Below are positions 33,614-41,209 of a stretch of 60,124 nucleotides of DNA, piece by piece. Under the pieces are notes generated by a model that saw only the letters and a program-made list of their open reading frames with translations, was not told the DNA's origin and searched no databases. This DNA comes from Curtobacterium flaccumfaciens UCD-AKU (GTDB taxonomy: Bacteria > Actinomycetota > Actinomycetes > Actinomycetales > Microbacteriaceae). How positions within the stretch are numbered: the first letter of the stretch is position 1; each line of letters starts with the position of its first letter. Position numbers and translations under genes: made by a program. The stretch is taken from positions 120,895-181,018 of the forward strand of contig NZ_KB714628.1 in the NCBI RefSeq assembly GCF_000349565.1, written 5' to 3'.

Positions 33614-34776
33614 GCGAGCGAGGGCACCACGTCGGCGCCGGGGACGAAGGGCATGACGGCCGGCCCCATGCCGAAGTAGTTTGCGATGGCCGCGATGGTC
33701 CGGTCGGTCGCGCGTCCGTCACCGTACGGGTTGATCGCGTTCGACATCTCCGCGTAGGCCTCCGGGTCGTTCAGGAGGCGCTGCACCTCAGCGACGATCT
33801 GGCCACGATGCCGGCTGACGAGGCGGGACGAGCCGGTGAGGATCGACTCGCTGCGTTCCGTGACCTCACGGAGCACGAGCGTCGGCTTCCCCAGGGCGGG
33901 GCCTTCTTCCTCAGCCCCCGAGCTGTCCGACAGGATGACGTCACTCCGACGGAGCAGTCGGCAGAACGACAGGTACGGCAGCGGGTCGACGAGGTCCACG
34001 TTGTCGATGCCCGACAAGACCGGGACCAGCACCGAGCGGACCTTCGGGTTCAGGTGCAACGGCACGACGATGCGGACGTCGTCGCGGGTCGCGATGTCCG
34101 CGAGGGCCTCAGCGATCTCGAGCATCGGCTGTCCGTGGCTCTCTCGGCGGTGCGTGGTCGCGAGGATGACGCGTCGGGGATCCGTGTCGAGGTCCTCGAG
34201 ACGGGGGTCGCCGTAGGAGCGGAGGTTCTGCATCCCCCAGGCGAGAGCGTCGACGATGGTGTTGCCCGTGACCGTGATCGCGCTCTCTCGGATTCCTTCT
34301 CGGATGAGGTTCGCGTGGTTCCCCGGTGTCGGCGCGAGATGGAGCGCGGCGATCTGACCGACGAGCTTGCGGTTCGCCTCCTCTGGGAACGGTGACGAGT
34401 TGTTGCCGGAGCGGAGACCCGCTTCGACGTGGATGACGGGGACCTGCGCGTGCAGTCCGGCGAGCGCGCCGGCGAGGGTCGTCGCGGTGTCTCCGTGCAC
34501 GAGCACTGCGTCAAGGCCGTCGAGGTGGTTCCCCGAGCACAGACCTTCGAGGATCCGGTGCGTGACCTCGGACAGGCTCTGCCCGTCCTTCATGACCGCG
34601 AGGTCGACGTCCGGCGTGATGCCGAACTCGTCGAGCGTGCTGGTGAGCATCTCCCGGTGCTGACCGGTGGAGATGAGCACGGTGCGGAAACGCTCGTCGC
34701 CTCGGAGTGCGTGGATGAGCGGTGCGTACTTGACGGCTTCGGGGCGAGTGCCGAAGACGATGCCGATGGTCTTCAT
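33610..34776 (-). CDS. wecB: UDP-N-acetylglucosamine 2-epimerase (non-hydrolysing)
   Basis: 388 residues from ATG 34776 with AGGAG upstream. Landmarks: GTRPEAVKYAPLI at the N-terminus, VHGDTATTLAGALAG, HVEAGLRSGNNSSPFPEEANRK, and the C-terminal SDSSGAEEEGPALGKPTLVLRE. The HRRES signature is present (TTHRRESHG). WecB/MnaA interconverts UDP-GlcNAc and UDP-ManNAc. It lies inside an operon with a cupin, a propeller and an oxidase and not beside other wall-polymer genes, so it may supply a sugar for a small product or glycan rather than for teichoic acid. Confidence 0.93.
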   Translation of the reverse strand: MKTIGIVFGTRPEAVKYAPLIHALRGDERFRTVLISTGQHREMLTSTLDEFGITPDVDLAVMKDGQSLSEVTHRILEGLCSGNHLDGLDAVLVHGDTATTLAGALAGLHAQVPVIHVEAGLRSGNNSSPFPEEANRKLVGQIAALHLAPTPGNHANLIREGIRESAITVTGNTIVDALAWGMQNLRSYGDPRLEDLDTDPRRVILATTHRRESHGQPMLEIAEALADIATRDDVRIVVPLHLNPKVRSVLVPVLSGIDNVDLVDPLPYLSFCRLLRRSDVILSDSSGAEEEGPALGKPTLVLREVTERSESILTGSSRLVSRHRGQIVAEVQRLLNDPEAYAEMSNAINPYGDGRATDRTIAAIANYFGMGPAVMPFVPGADVVPSLA

Positions 34777-34859
34777 GGTGGAGCTCCTGCCTGGTTTCGG
34801 GGACGCCGGACGAACCGGTGACGAACCGGTCGGCGTCGGTGGTGGTGGGCGGTGCTGGA

Positions 34860-35543
34860 TCAGGCCGCGTGGAACTCGAGTGCGAGCCAGAGACAGTCCG
34901 AGTCGGCTCGGTACTGGTGCCACGGGTAGGTGAAGGTGCCCTCGACGTCGACACAGAACGGGATCGGGTTCGTGGTGCCCGGACTCAGCATCTGGTCCTC
35001 GTACAGGGATCGATGGGTCTTCTCGTCGAACTTCTGCATTCGCCCGAGTCCGCTGATCTGTGTGTGCACTTCGATGAACGGATGGACGTTGTGGATGCCG
35101 CAGTCCGTGCCGGCCGGGCTGAACCACAGGTTCGCCTTGACCGTGAACCGTTCGGGCCGCGACGGAAGCGCCGGCTGGTGGAGCACCGTGCGCCGGTCGA
35201 TGAGCACCGTTCCGATCACTGCTTGCGGCGACTTCAGCAGAACCGGCCCGCCCTCACCGTAGAAGTCGTGCCAGCCGATGGCGCGCGCACGCCGCTCCTG
35301 TTCATCCTCGGATGCCGCCGCGACGGCGAGGATGAGCTCGCCGGTGACGACCCCTTTGACGAGGATCGTCGAACTCAGCGGAGGAAGAGGAGCGAGCTGC
35401 GTCGTACCGGTGAATGCATCGGTCTGCGCCAGGTTCACGATCACTGTGCGTTCGGTGATCGGAAAATCGACGGCATCCCGGATGAGCGCGACCGTCGCGA
35501 GTTCGCTGTCGAAGTTCAGTTTCTCGGCGATGGTGTTTTCCAT
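34860..35543 (-). CDS. Cupin-fold protein resembling the C-terminal part of aldos-2-ulose dehydratase
   Basis: 227 residues, ATG 35543 with AGGGGGG about 6 bases upstream. The C-terminal cupin half has NLWFSPAGTDCGIHNVHPF followed by IEVHTQ, with candidate metal ligands His151, His154, Glu158 and His160, and later TYPWHQYRAD (His209) and LWLALEF. This order resembles the zinc-cupin domain of fungal aldos-2-ulose dehydratase as I remember it, whose propeller half corresponds to the gene at 31111. The N-terminal 110 residues may form a second, degenerate cupin. First gene of the operon; its leader carries the 35703-35723 operator and an inverted repeat. Confidence 0.75.
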   Translation of the reverse strand: MENTIAEKLNFDSELATVALIRDAVDFPITERTVIVNLAQTDAFTGTTQLAPLPPLSSTILVKGVVTGELILAVAAASEDEQERRARAIGWHDFYGEGGPVLLKSPQAVIGTVLIDRRTVLHQPALPSRPERFTVKANLWFSPAGTDCGIHNVHPFIEVHTQISGLGRMQKFDEKTHRSLYEDQMLSPGTTNPIPFCVDVEGTFTYPWHQYRADSDCLWLALEFHAA

Positions 35544-35614
35544 GCTGACCCCCCTGAGTCATTTGATGCCAGGCAAGGGCGCTCCTGCCGAACCCCCACT
35601 CTGAACAGGAAAAA

Positions 35615-35668
35615 CTGCGGGATGAAGAAGCCGGTTGACTGACCGTGTGGCACTTCCTCGTCCCGCAG
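35615..35668. promoter_or_regulatory. Long inverted repeat in the cupin-operon leader
   Basis: CTGCGGGATGAAGAAG (35615-35630) and CTTCCTCGTCCCGCAG (35653-35668) pair at 14 of 16 positions around a 22-base loop. It lies 70-125 bases upstream of the cupin ATG. It could be an RNA leader structure or a second protein site. The rest of 35544-35938 holds no gene. Confidence 0.5.
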
Positions 35669-35702
35669 TGAGGCAATGACAGCAGTTGCTCAGCCAAAGC
35701 AT

Positions 35703-35723
35703 CCACTCCCTGACAGTGACAGG
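35703..35723. promoter_or_regulatory. Copy of the 27217 palindromic operator upstream of the cupin operon
   Basis: This site matches the palindrome at 27217-27237 at 18 of 21 bases, with the last 14 (CTGACAGTGACAGG, 35710-35723) identical. It lies 160-180 bases upstream of the cupin start. Only one arm is well conserved. Confidence 0.6.
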
Positions 35724-35938
35724 CTGCTTCCGCGTTTCTCTTGACCTAGGTGAGATCTGCGCGCTAGGGACGCGCGCGTTGCACCGCCGTTCTCGCTGCA
35801 CGACGAGCGCGACGTAACAAATCGATTTCCAGATGATGAAGATTGCCGGAATCTTGTTCCGCAGGATCAACACCGTGCGGCGCATCCTCATGGAGTCGCC
35901 TAACGTGAGCGAACCGATCGCAATTCTTTGGGGGAACC

Positions 35939-36583
35939 TTGCGGGGACGAAACCATCAGCTCCTCACCGCAGCGGCGGGCGTGGTCTGCATCGCAGTGGT
36001 CACCGGATTGTCCGCATGTGCCACGCCTGGGGCTGCCTCTGGGCCGGAGCCCGATGCGCTGAGCGCGGCGCGAGCGGAGAACATCCTCGACGCGAACGCC
36101 GATCAGGCATGGCAGCTGGTCGCGTCACGCCATCCGGGGCTCGAGCGGCCGGTGGTCGGCCGCGTTCGGACCGTCTCGCACGCCGACTGGGCCCCGACGC
36201 AGGAACGGTGCATGACCGCCGCGGGATTCCCGCAGGCGAAGGCGATGCCCGACGCGAGCCTCGCCTCCGGACAAGTCCCGGCGGAACAGTCCGAGCCGTT
36301 CGCGGTCGCCGAGTACACGTGCGGGGTCGAGTACCCCATGGCCGCGAAGTACCAGACTGCCTTCAACGAGTTACAGCTGGAGTGGCTCTACCGCTACTCC
36401 ACGGGCGAGCTCACGAAGTGCCTGCAGGACCACGGCATCGCGGTGAAGCGCGGCCCGAGCGAGCAGGAGTTCGTCGACAGCGACGGGGCGTGGTCGCCGT
36501 ACCGGTCGGTCGATCTGCCGCAGTCCCAGTACTACGAGCTCGTCACCGCCTGCCCGGAGATCCCGGACTCGATCTACGGCTGA
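35939..36583 (+). CDS. Lipoprotein of unknown function
   Basis: 214 residues from TTG 35939 with GGGGGAA close upstream. The signal MRGRNHQLLTAAAGVVCIAVVTG ends in the lipobox LSAC with Cys27, so it is a membrane-anchored exported lipoprotein. Mature Cys residues (ERCMTAAGF, EYTCGVEY, TKCLQDHG, TACPEIP) could form two disulphides. The conserved-looking CMTAAGF and CLQDHGI patterns resemble a family of hypothetical actinobacterial lipoproteins. Its last 41 bases overlap the convergent EamA gene. Confidence 0.8.
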   Translation: MRGRNHQLLTAAAGVVCIAVVTGLSACATPGAASGPEPDALSAARAENILDANADQAWQLVASRHPGLERPVVGRVRTVSHADWAPTQERCMTAAGFPQAKAMPDASLASGQVPAEQSEPFAVAEYTCGVEYPMAAKYQTAFNELQLEWLYRYSTGELTKCLQDHGIAVKRGPSEQEFVDSDGAWSPYRSVDLPQSQYYELVTACPEIPDSIYG

Positions 36584-37490
36584 GCGGCTCGGAAGAAGGG
36601 CCCCGAGACCCCGCTTGTCCGAGCTGCCCACCCAGGGAGCCGAGGAGTGCGACGACGAAGCCGACGATCTGCAGCGGCGACAGCGCCTGGCCGAGGACGA
36701 CCCACCCGAGCACCGCAGCGGTCAACGGACTGAGGACGCCCAACAACGCGATCCGGGCCGACGGCAGCGCCCGTGCGCCTCGGAACCAGACGCTGTAGGC
36801 CAGGGCCCCACCGACCAGCGTGAGCCAGGCGTACCCCGCGTACCCGGCGGCGGTCGGCTGCCACGGCCCGCTGTCGACGATCGGGATGAGCGGGGCGATC
36901 ACCACGCCCCCGACGATGAGTTGCCATGCGGTCGAGGTCAGGGGGCGTGTGCCCTCCGGGGTGCCCCACCGACGAGTGAGCAGGAGCCCCAACGCCATGG
37001 ACACCGTTCCGAGCGCCGCCGCCGCGAGCCCGAGCACGTCGAACACGGCACCTCCGCTGAGGGAGACGAGCGCGACGCCCACCAGGGCCACGACTCCCCA
37101 CGCCACGTGGGTGATCGCGGGCCGCCCCCACCGCAGCGCCAGGGTCAGGGCCACGACGACGAGCGGCTGGAGCGCACCGACGATGGCCGCCAGGCCTCCC
37201 GGCAGTCGGTCGGCCGCGACGAAGAGCAGCGGGAAGAAGCACCCGATGTTGAGCATGCCGAGCACGAACGTCCGGAGGCGCCAGCCCCGCGGTGGGACTC
37301 CCGGCCGGAGCGCGAGCAGCAGCAGACCGGCGGGGAGTGCACGCAGGACGCTCGCCGTCATCGGGTGATCAGCGGGCAGGAGCTCCGTGGTGACCACGTA
37401 GGTGGATCCCCAGACGATCGGCGCCACGGCCGCGGTGAGCGTGATGCCGGCCGACGCGGACGTGGATCGGGAGCGGTCGGTCATCTGCAC
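36543..37490 (-). CDS. EamA/DMT-family metabolite exporter
   Basis: 315 residues from GTG 37490 with AAGGA 8 bases upstream. Ten helices in two EamA repeats: TAAVAPIVWGSTYVVTTELLP in the first and GGALAYSVWFRGARALPSARIALLGVLSPL in the second, the usual RhaT/YdcZ-type drug/metabolite transporter pattern. The C-terminus is a Ser/Pro/Arg-rich tail. It is divergent to a marR gene, with a palindrome between them, so MarR probably represses it. Confidence 0.9.
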   Translation of the reverse strand: MQMTDRSRSTSASAGITLTAAVAPIVWGSTYVVTTELLPADHPMTASVLRALPAGLLLLALRPGVPPRGWRLRTFVLGMLNIGCFFPLLFVAADRLPGGLAAIVGALQPLVVVALTLALRWGRPAITHVAWGVVALVGVALVSLSGGAVFDVLGLAAAALGTVSMALGLLLTRRWGTPEGTRPLTSTAWQLIVGGVVIAPLIPIVDSGPWQPTAAGYAGYAWLTLVGGALAYSVWFRGARALPSARIALLGVLSPLTAAVLGWVVLGQALSPLQIVGFVVALLGSLGGQLGQAGSRGPSSEPLSRRSSPGSPGRR

Positions 37491-37514
37491 ACCGTGTTTC
37501 CTTCAGGCTGAACT

Positions 37515-37528
37515 TCTCAACGTTGAGA
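37515..37528. promoter_or_regulatory. MarR operator
   Basis: TCTCAACGTTGAGA is a perfect 14-base palindrome in the 92-base gap between the divergent EamA and MarR genes. Its TTGAGA half may overlap a -35 element of marR. Confidence 0.7.
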
Positions 37529-37582
37529 CATTATGGCCCCGATAGGCTCGCGTCAAACAGTTCAGCGTGAAGGAGTGCTCCG

Positions 37583-38080
37583 ATGGAGGATGCCGTCGAT
37601 CGAGTCCTGGCCCAGTGGAGCCGGGAGCGACCAGACCTCGACGTCCGCGCGATGGCCGTCATCGGGCGGATCGGGCGCGCCGAAGCGATCCTCGACCGCA
37701 GGGTCGGTGCCGTCCTCGCCGAGCACGACCTGCTGCCGGGCGAGTTCGACCTCCTCGCGACCCTCCGACGTGCGGGATCACCGCACCGACTGGCCGTCGG
37801 ACAGATGCTCGCCTCGACGATGGTGACCTCCGGGGCCGTCACGAACCGCTTGAACCGGCTCGTCGCGAAGGGCTTCGTCACGCGGCAGACCGACCCCGCG
37901 AACCGACGCAGCGTGCTGGTCACGTTGACCGATCACGGGCTGACGGTGGTGGACGCAGCGTTGGCCCGGCACGTCGAGAACGAACGGGAGCTCCTCGGCA
38001 CGCTGAGCAGCGACGAGGAGCAGCAGCTGGCCGGGCTCCTCCGGAAGCTGCTGCTCGGCCTCGGCGACGGGGCGGACTGA
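37583..38080 (+). CDS. MarR-family regulator
   Basis: 165 residues. The winged helix shows LLPGEFDLLATLRRAGSPHRLAVGQML, VTSGAVTNRLNRLVAKGFVTRQTDPANRRSVLVTLT with the DxR wing motif, then a dimerising C-terminal helix. ATG 37583 has AAGGAG upstream. It probably controls the divergent EamA exporter and itself through the 37515-37528 palindrome; the inducer is unknown. Confidence 0.93.
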   Translation: MEDAVDRVLAQWSRERPDLDVRAMAVIGRIGRAEAILDRRVGAVLAEHDLLPGEFDLLATLRRAGSPHRLAVGQMLASTMVTSGAVTNRLNRLVAKGFVTRQTDPANRRSVLVTLTDHGLTVVDAALARHVENERELLGTLSSDEEQQLAGLLRKLLLGLGDGAD

Positions 38081-38114
38081 GCACAGCCCGCCGTGGCCAC
38101 CGGCCCCGGAGAGT

Positions 38115-38139
38115 CGCCTGACGCGCTCCGTCTCAGGCG
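38115..38139. terminator. Bidirectional terminator between marR and the phosphatase gene
   Basis: CGCCTGA (38115-38121) pairs with TCAGGCG (38133-38139), and ACG/CGT pairing extends the stem inside. It lies between convergent stops and overlaps the phosphatase stop codon. Confidence 0.6.
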
Positions 38140-39983
38140 GCGCCGTGGCCCCGGCCGTGGCCGTGCTTCGTCGCGTTGGCGTTGACGAGGTGCAGTTCGT
38201 TGCCGTGGCGCTCCAACACGGGCTTGTACCCGGCGGGCAGGCCGGCGACGCGGACCCTGCTGAAGCTCGAGCCCTTCGCGATCCGGTCCGCCGTGATCAG
38301 GACCACGTCGTTGGACACGGCCGTGCCCTTGGCGACGTGCACCCGCAGCGTCCCGCCGAACGACGCCGTGCCGTCGACGCGCATGGCTGGACGGGGCCCG
38401 GAGACGCTCAGCGACAGTGCAGCGTGCGAGCGCTGCGTCAGGTTGCCGCCGATTCGGATCACCCTGGTGCTGGCATCGGCGAGCGTGCCGGAGACAGTGG
38501 CCACCGACCCCTTGCCCAGGGCAGCAGCGGAGTCCGCCGTCAGCGTCCCACCGCGGACGATGGTGCCCCCGGTGTAGCGGTTCGAGCCGGCGAGGGCGAG
38601 GCTGCCGGTACCCCGCTTGGTCAGTGACCCGTTCCCGCCGATGTTGTTGCGCCAGGTGTCGGCGGCGTCCAGGCCCTTCTCGGCGGCGTTCATCGACACC
38701 GACACCGCGCTGTCGAACGCTCCGTAGCCGGACGCTGCCGAGAACAGATCGAGTCGCCCCCACCCTTCCGCATCGTCCAGCAGGGGGTAGCCCGACGGCA
38801 GCGCGGTCGTCCGGAGCACCTCTCGGATCTGGGCGTCGCTGAGGTACGGCAGGCGGGTCCGCAGGAGCGCTTCAGCACCCTTCGGCACCGTGGCCGGGGT
38901 GGTCTTTGCGCCGGTGCGCGCGAACCCGTACGTCAGACGTTTGCGGTAGTTCTTCTTGTCCGCTGCGTAGTCCGCGTACCGATCGACCGCGCTCGGGCCG
39001 GCTGCGGCGAGGACCTTCTCCGCCTGCTGGTGCGCCTGCTGCTCGAGCTGCGTGTTGGCCGGGTCGTTCAGGACGGCCGCTGCCAGCGCAGTCGCCAGGA
39101 CCCGTCCGCCCATGACGTCGAGCGGCGAGTGCATCCCCGCGACGATCCGACTGTTGCCGATCTCCGAGCCGTTGGTGAGGAGCTCGGTGTACTTCTCCGG
39201 GTACGCGTACGCGAAGGCCAGAGATGCCAGGTAGCCGGCGTTGGTGTGTCCGCTGGGGAAGCCGCCGTCCGTGGCGGGCGTCGGGGACTTCTCGGGGACG
39301 AGCTGCGGCAGCACCTTGACGTCCTGGCTCTGCCGGTACGGCCGCGGGTACTGGTAGTACTTCTTCGCGTTGCTGGCAGAGGAGTAGTCGCCCCGCAGCG
39401 TGTTCACCAGCTGGACGACGTCGCCGAGCTCCGAATCGGTGTCCGCCCACGCGCCCTTCGCGTTGCCCTGGTCGGCGTACTGCTTCGTCGTGGCGTCCGC
39501 CGGGATCTCGTCGGGGATCGTCGTGCCCGCGTTCGTCGCGGTCCGCACCGCGTCGGACAGGTCACCGAAACCCGCGATGGCCGAGTAACTCTGGTTCCGT
39601 CGGTCGATCAGGTACGCCTCGTGCCCCTGCGCATCCGTCCGGGTCTGCGTGGTCCGCGCTGCCTGCGCGATGTTCGAGTCCAGGATCCGCTGCGCTGCAG
39701 CGCTGGTGGCGACCCCGTTGTCCCACGACGATCCCGGGCGCCACAGGGTGCCGAACTGCGACAGCACCCCGGTCGCGGCGTTCGTCTCCGGCGTCGTGGC
39801 GGCAGGGGTGTTCGTCTTGTAGGTGTCCACGAAGTACCCGTAGGCGCCTGGACGCGGCGCGGTCCGGGATGTCGCCGCAGATGCGCCCGCCGGAGCGATC
39901 AAGGACACGGCGCACGCCACCGCCAGGACCCCCATCACCGTGCGGGCCCGACGTCTCGGAACAGCGATCAGGAACCGGCGCAT
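38133..39983 (-). CDS. Secreted PAP2 acid phosphatase with autotransporter-type repeat
   Basis: 616 residues. Signal peptide with core VMGVLAVACAVSLIAPAGASA and cleavage near residue 37. The PAP2 catalytic triad of motifs is complete: K207-x6-R214-P215 (KKYYQYPRP), PSGH at 243-246 and SRIVAGMHSPLD at 278-289 (His285, Asp289). After about residue 440 a second region carries GSLTKRGTGSLALAGSNRYTGGTIVRGGTL, the PATR beta-strand repeat usually seen in Gram-negative autotransporter passengers, and ends in a His/Gly-rich tail (KHGHGRGHGAA). It should hydrolyse phosphomonoesters outside the cell. The fusion is unusual but coding is continuous. It is monocistronic. Confidence 0.9.
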   Translation of the reverse strand: MRRFLIAVPRRRARTVMGVLAVACAVSLIAPAGASAATSRTAPRPGAYGYFVDTYKTNTPAATTPETNAATGVLSQFGTLWRPGSSWDNGVATSAAAQRILDSNIAQAARTTQTRTDAQGHEAYLIDRRNQSYSAIAGFGDLSDAVRTATNAGTTIPDEIPADATTKQYADQGNAKGAWADTDSELGDVVQLVNTLRGDYSSASNAKKYYQYPRPYRQSQDVKVLPQLVPEKSPTPATDGGFPSGHTNAGYLASLAFAYAYPEKYTELLTNGSEIGNSRIVAGMHSPLDVMGGRVLATALAAAVLNDPANTQLEQQAHQQAEKVLAAAGPSAVDRYADYAADKKNYRKRLTYGFARTGAKTTPATVPKGAEALLRTRLPYLSDAQIREVLRTTALPSGYPLLDDAEGWGRLDLFSAASGYGAFDSAVSVSMNAAEKGLDAADTWRNNIGGNGSLTKRGTGSLALAGSNRYTGGTIVRGGTLTADSAAALGKGSVATVSGTLADASTRVIRIGGNLTQRSHAALSLSVSGPRPAMRVDGTASFGGTLRVHVAKGTAVSNDVVLITADRIAKGSSFSRVRVAGLPAGYKPVLERHGNELHLVNANATKHGHGRGHGAA

Positions 39984-40198
39984 GGCGTTCTCTCCACTCG
40001 AAGCGTGGTCACACGATTCGGTGACACAGAGCAGAAGCGTGGCGCAGGCGCGTGAACCGGAAGTGGCACCTGCGTGAACCGCTGCCGTACTCGCTGCTGT
40101 TGCTCACCACGGACCCCGCCGGGTGCAACAGCGACGCCACGAGAGTGCGGCCTTCGCCTCCCCCGAGGGGCCGGTCACGTGCCTGAGACGGCTGACGA

Positions 40199-40246
40199 GA
40201 CGGACTGGAGGCGCGGTGCGGGCTGGCACCGCGCCTCCAGTCCGTC
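40199..40246. repeat. Complete copy of the dispersed GC-rich hairpin
   Basis: A perfect 21-base stem (40199-40219 with 40226-40246) around GGGCTG. Related arms occur at 1-20, 11347-11390 and 60107-60124. Confidence 0.8.
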
Positions 40247-40257
40247 GGTCGACCGTC

Positions 40258-40302
40258 ACGGGCGGGAGGGGCGGGGTACCCGATCCCGCCCCTCCCGCCC
40301 GT
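40258..40302. terminator. Second adjacent GC-rich hairpin
   Basis: ACGGGCGGGAGGGGCGGG (40258-40275) pairs perfectly with CCCGCCCCTCCCGCCCGT (40285-40302) around 9 bases. Together with the hairpin at 40199-40246 it forms a double stem in the 590-base gap 39984-40572, in which I see no gene. It may end leftward transcription coming from the 40.6-47.9 kb gene array. Confidence 0.6.
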
Positions 40303-40572
40303 CGATCCACCCGCGCCGTGCGGCGCAGGGCGCTCCACCAGACCCGAAACTGGTGAAGTCCTCAGCGGCGCAGGGTGTCGCGCGCCAGGACGGCGAAGTC
40401 GCGCAGGAGAGAACGGCGCTGGCGCGTCCGATGGGACCGCCATCACCCAAAGCGTTCGGTCACCGCGTCGCATCCGATGCGGTCCCGTGGGGTCGAGCTT
40501 GATGGTTTCGTGCGTGCGCCGGGCATCGAGAGTGTGAGTGGCCATGACCTCGTCAGAGGCGGCGAATCAGAG

Positions 40573-40920
40573 CTATTGCGCGAAGTTGTACCAGAGAATT
40601 GCGTTGCCGACAGCAGCGGCGGCAAGCATCAACGCGAGAGCATCGTGCAGCGTAAAGAACTCCCGGTGCGCCTTGATACTGCAGCGCTCCGCAATACCGG
40701 AACGCCAGTTCCCGCACAACCGCCCCGTTCTCGTGTGCTTGGACCGGCACTTCGCCACATACCCGCCGGCAGTCACCAGCGGCAACCCAACACCCGCAGC
40801 CAGCGCGACGAGGAGACCGATGCCTTCTGGCTGGCCAAGCCACTGGACAAGAGCCACGACGCCGGAGACCACAACGACGATGAACGCGAAGACCGTCGCA
40901 CGAGCACGTTGGACCTGCAT
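40573..40920 (-). CDS. Small membrane protein at the end of the island gene array
   Basis: 115 residues from ATG 40920 (MQVQRARATVFAFIVVVVSG...). There is no good ribosome site, so a GTG further upstream (40959) is possible. Hydrophobic helices: TVFAFIVVVVSGVVALVQWL, GIGLLVALAAGVGLPLVTAG and ALALMLAAAAVGNAILWY. Between them is a basic, Cys-containing loop (YVAKCRSKHTRTGRLCGNW). No family recognised. It is co-oriented with the upstream defence-like genes but 290 bases from them. Confidence 0.5.
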   Translation of the reverse strand: MQVQRARATVFAFIVVVVSGVVALVQWLGQPEGIGLLVALAAGVGLPLVTAGGYVAKCRSKHTRTGRLCGNWRSGIAERCSIKAHREFFTLHDALALMLAAAAVGNAILWYNFAQ

Positions 40921-41209
40921 TCGCGGAGGAAGTTGGCCGGGGAAAGACTGATAAGACACTCGACAGAGTCTCACATAGAGTGCGAGCGCCCCTGTCCTCT
41001 CGACATACCCCCGAACAGGGTGCGACGGGATGCCGACCACGCCCGAGCACCTACGCTCACGGTGTCCGCTGGCGACGTCGCCACGTCGATCGTCTTCCCG
41101 TGGCCGGCGGCGGCGCCGTGTATCCGGTCGTGAAGGTCCTCGAGGTTGCATTGTTCCCCGTCCCCGCGGAGGCCGCGGCGTCCAGACAGGCGCACCTTCG
41201 CGGGACCCG

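Noticed and set aside
40009..40545. Frames through the double hairpin region on both strands
   Set aside because: They read through two perfect hairpins and have no coding bias or ribosome site.
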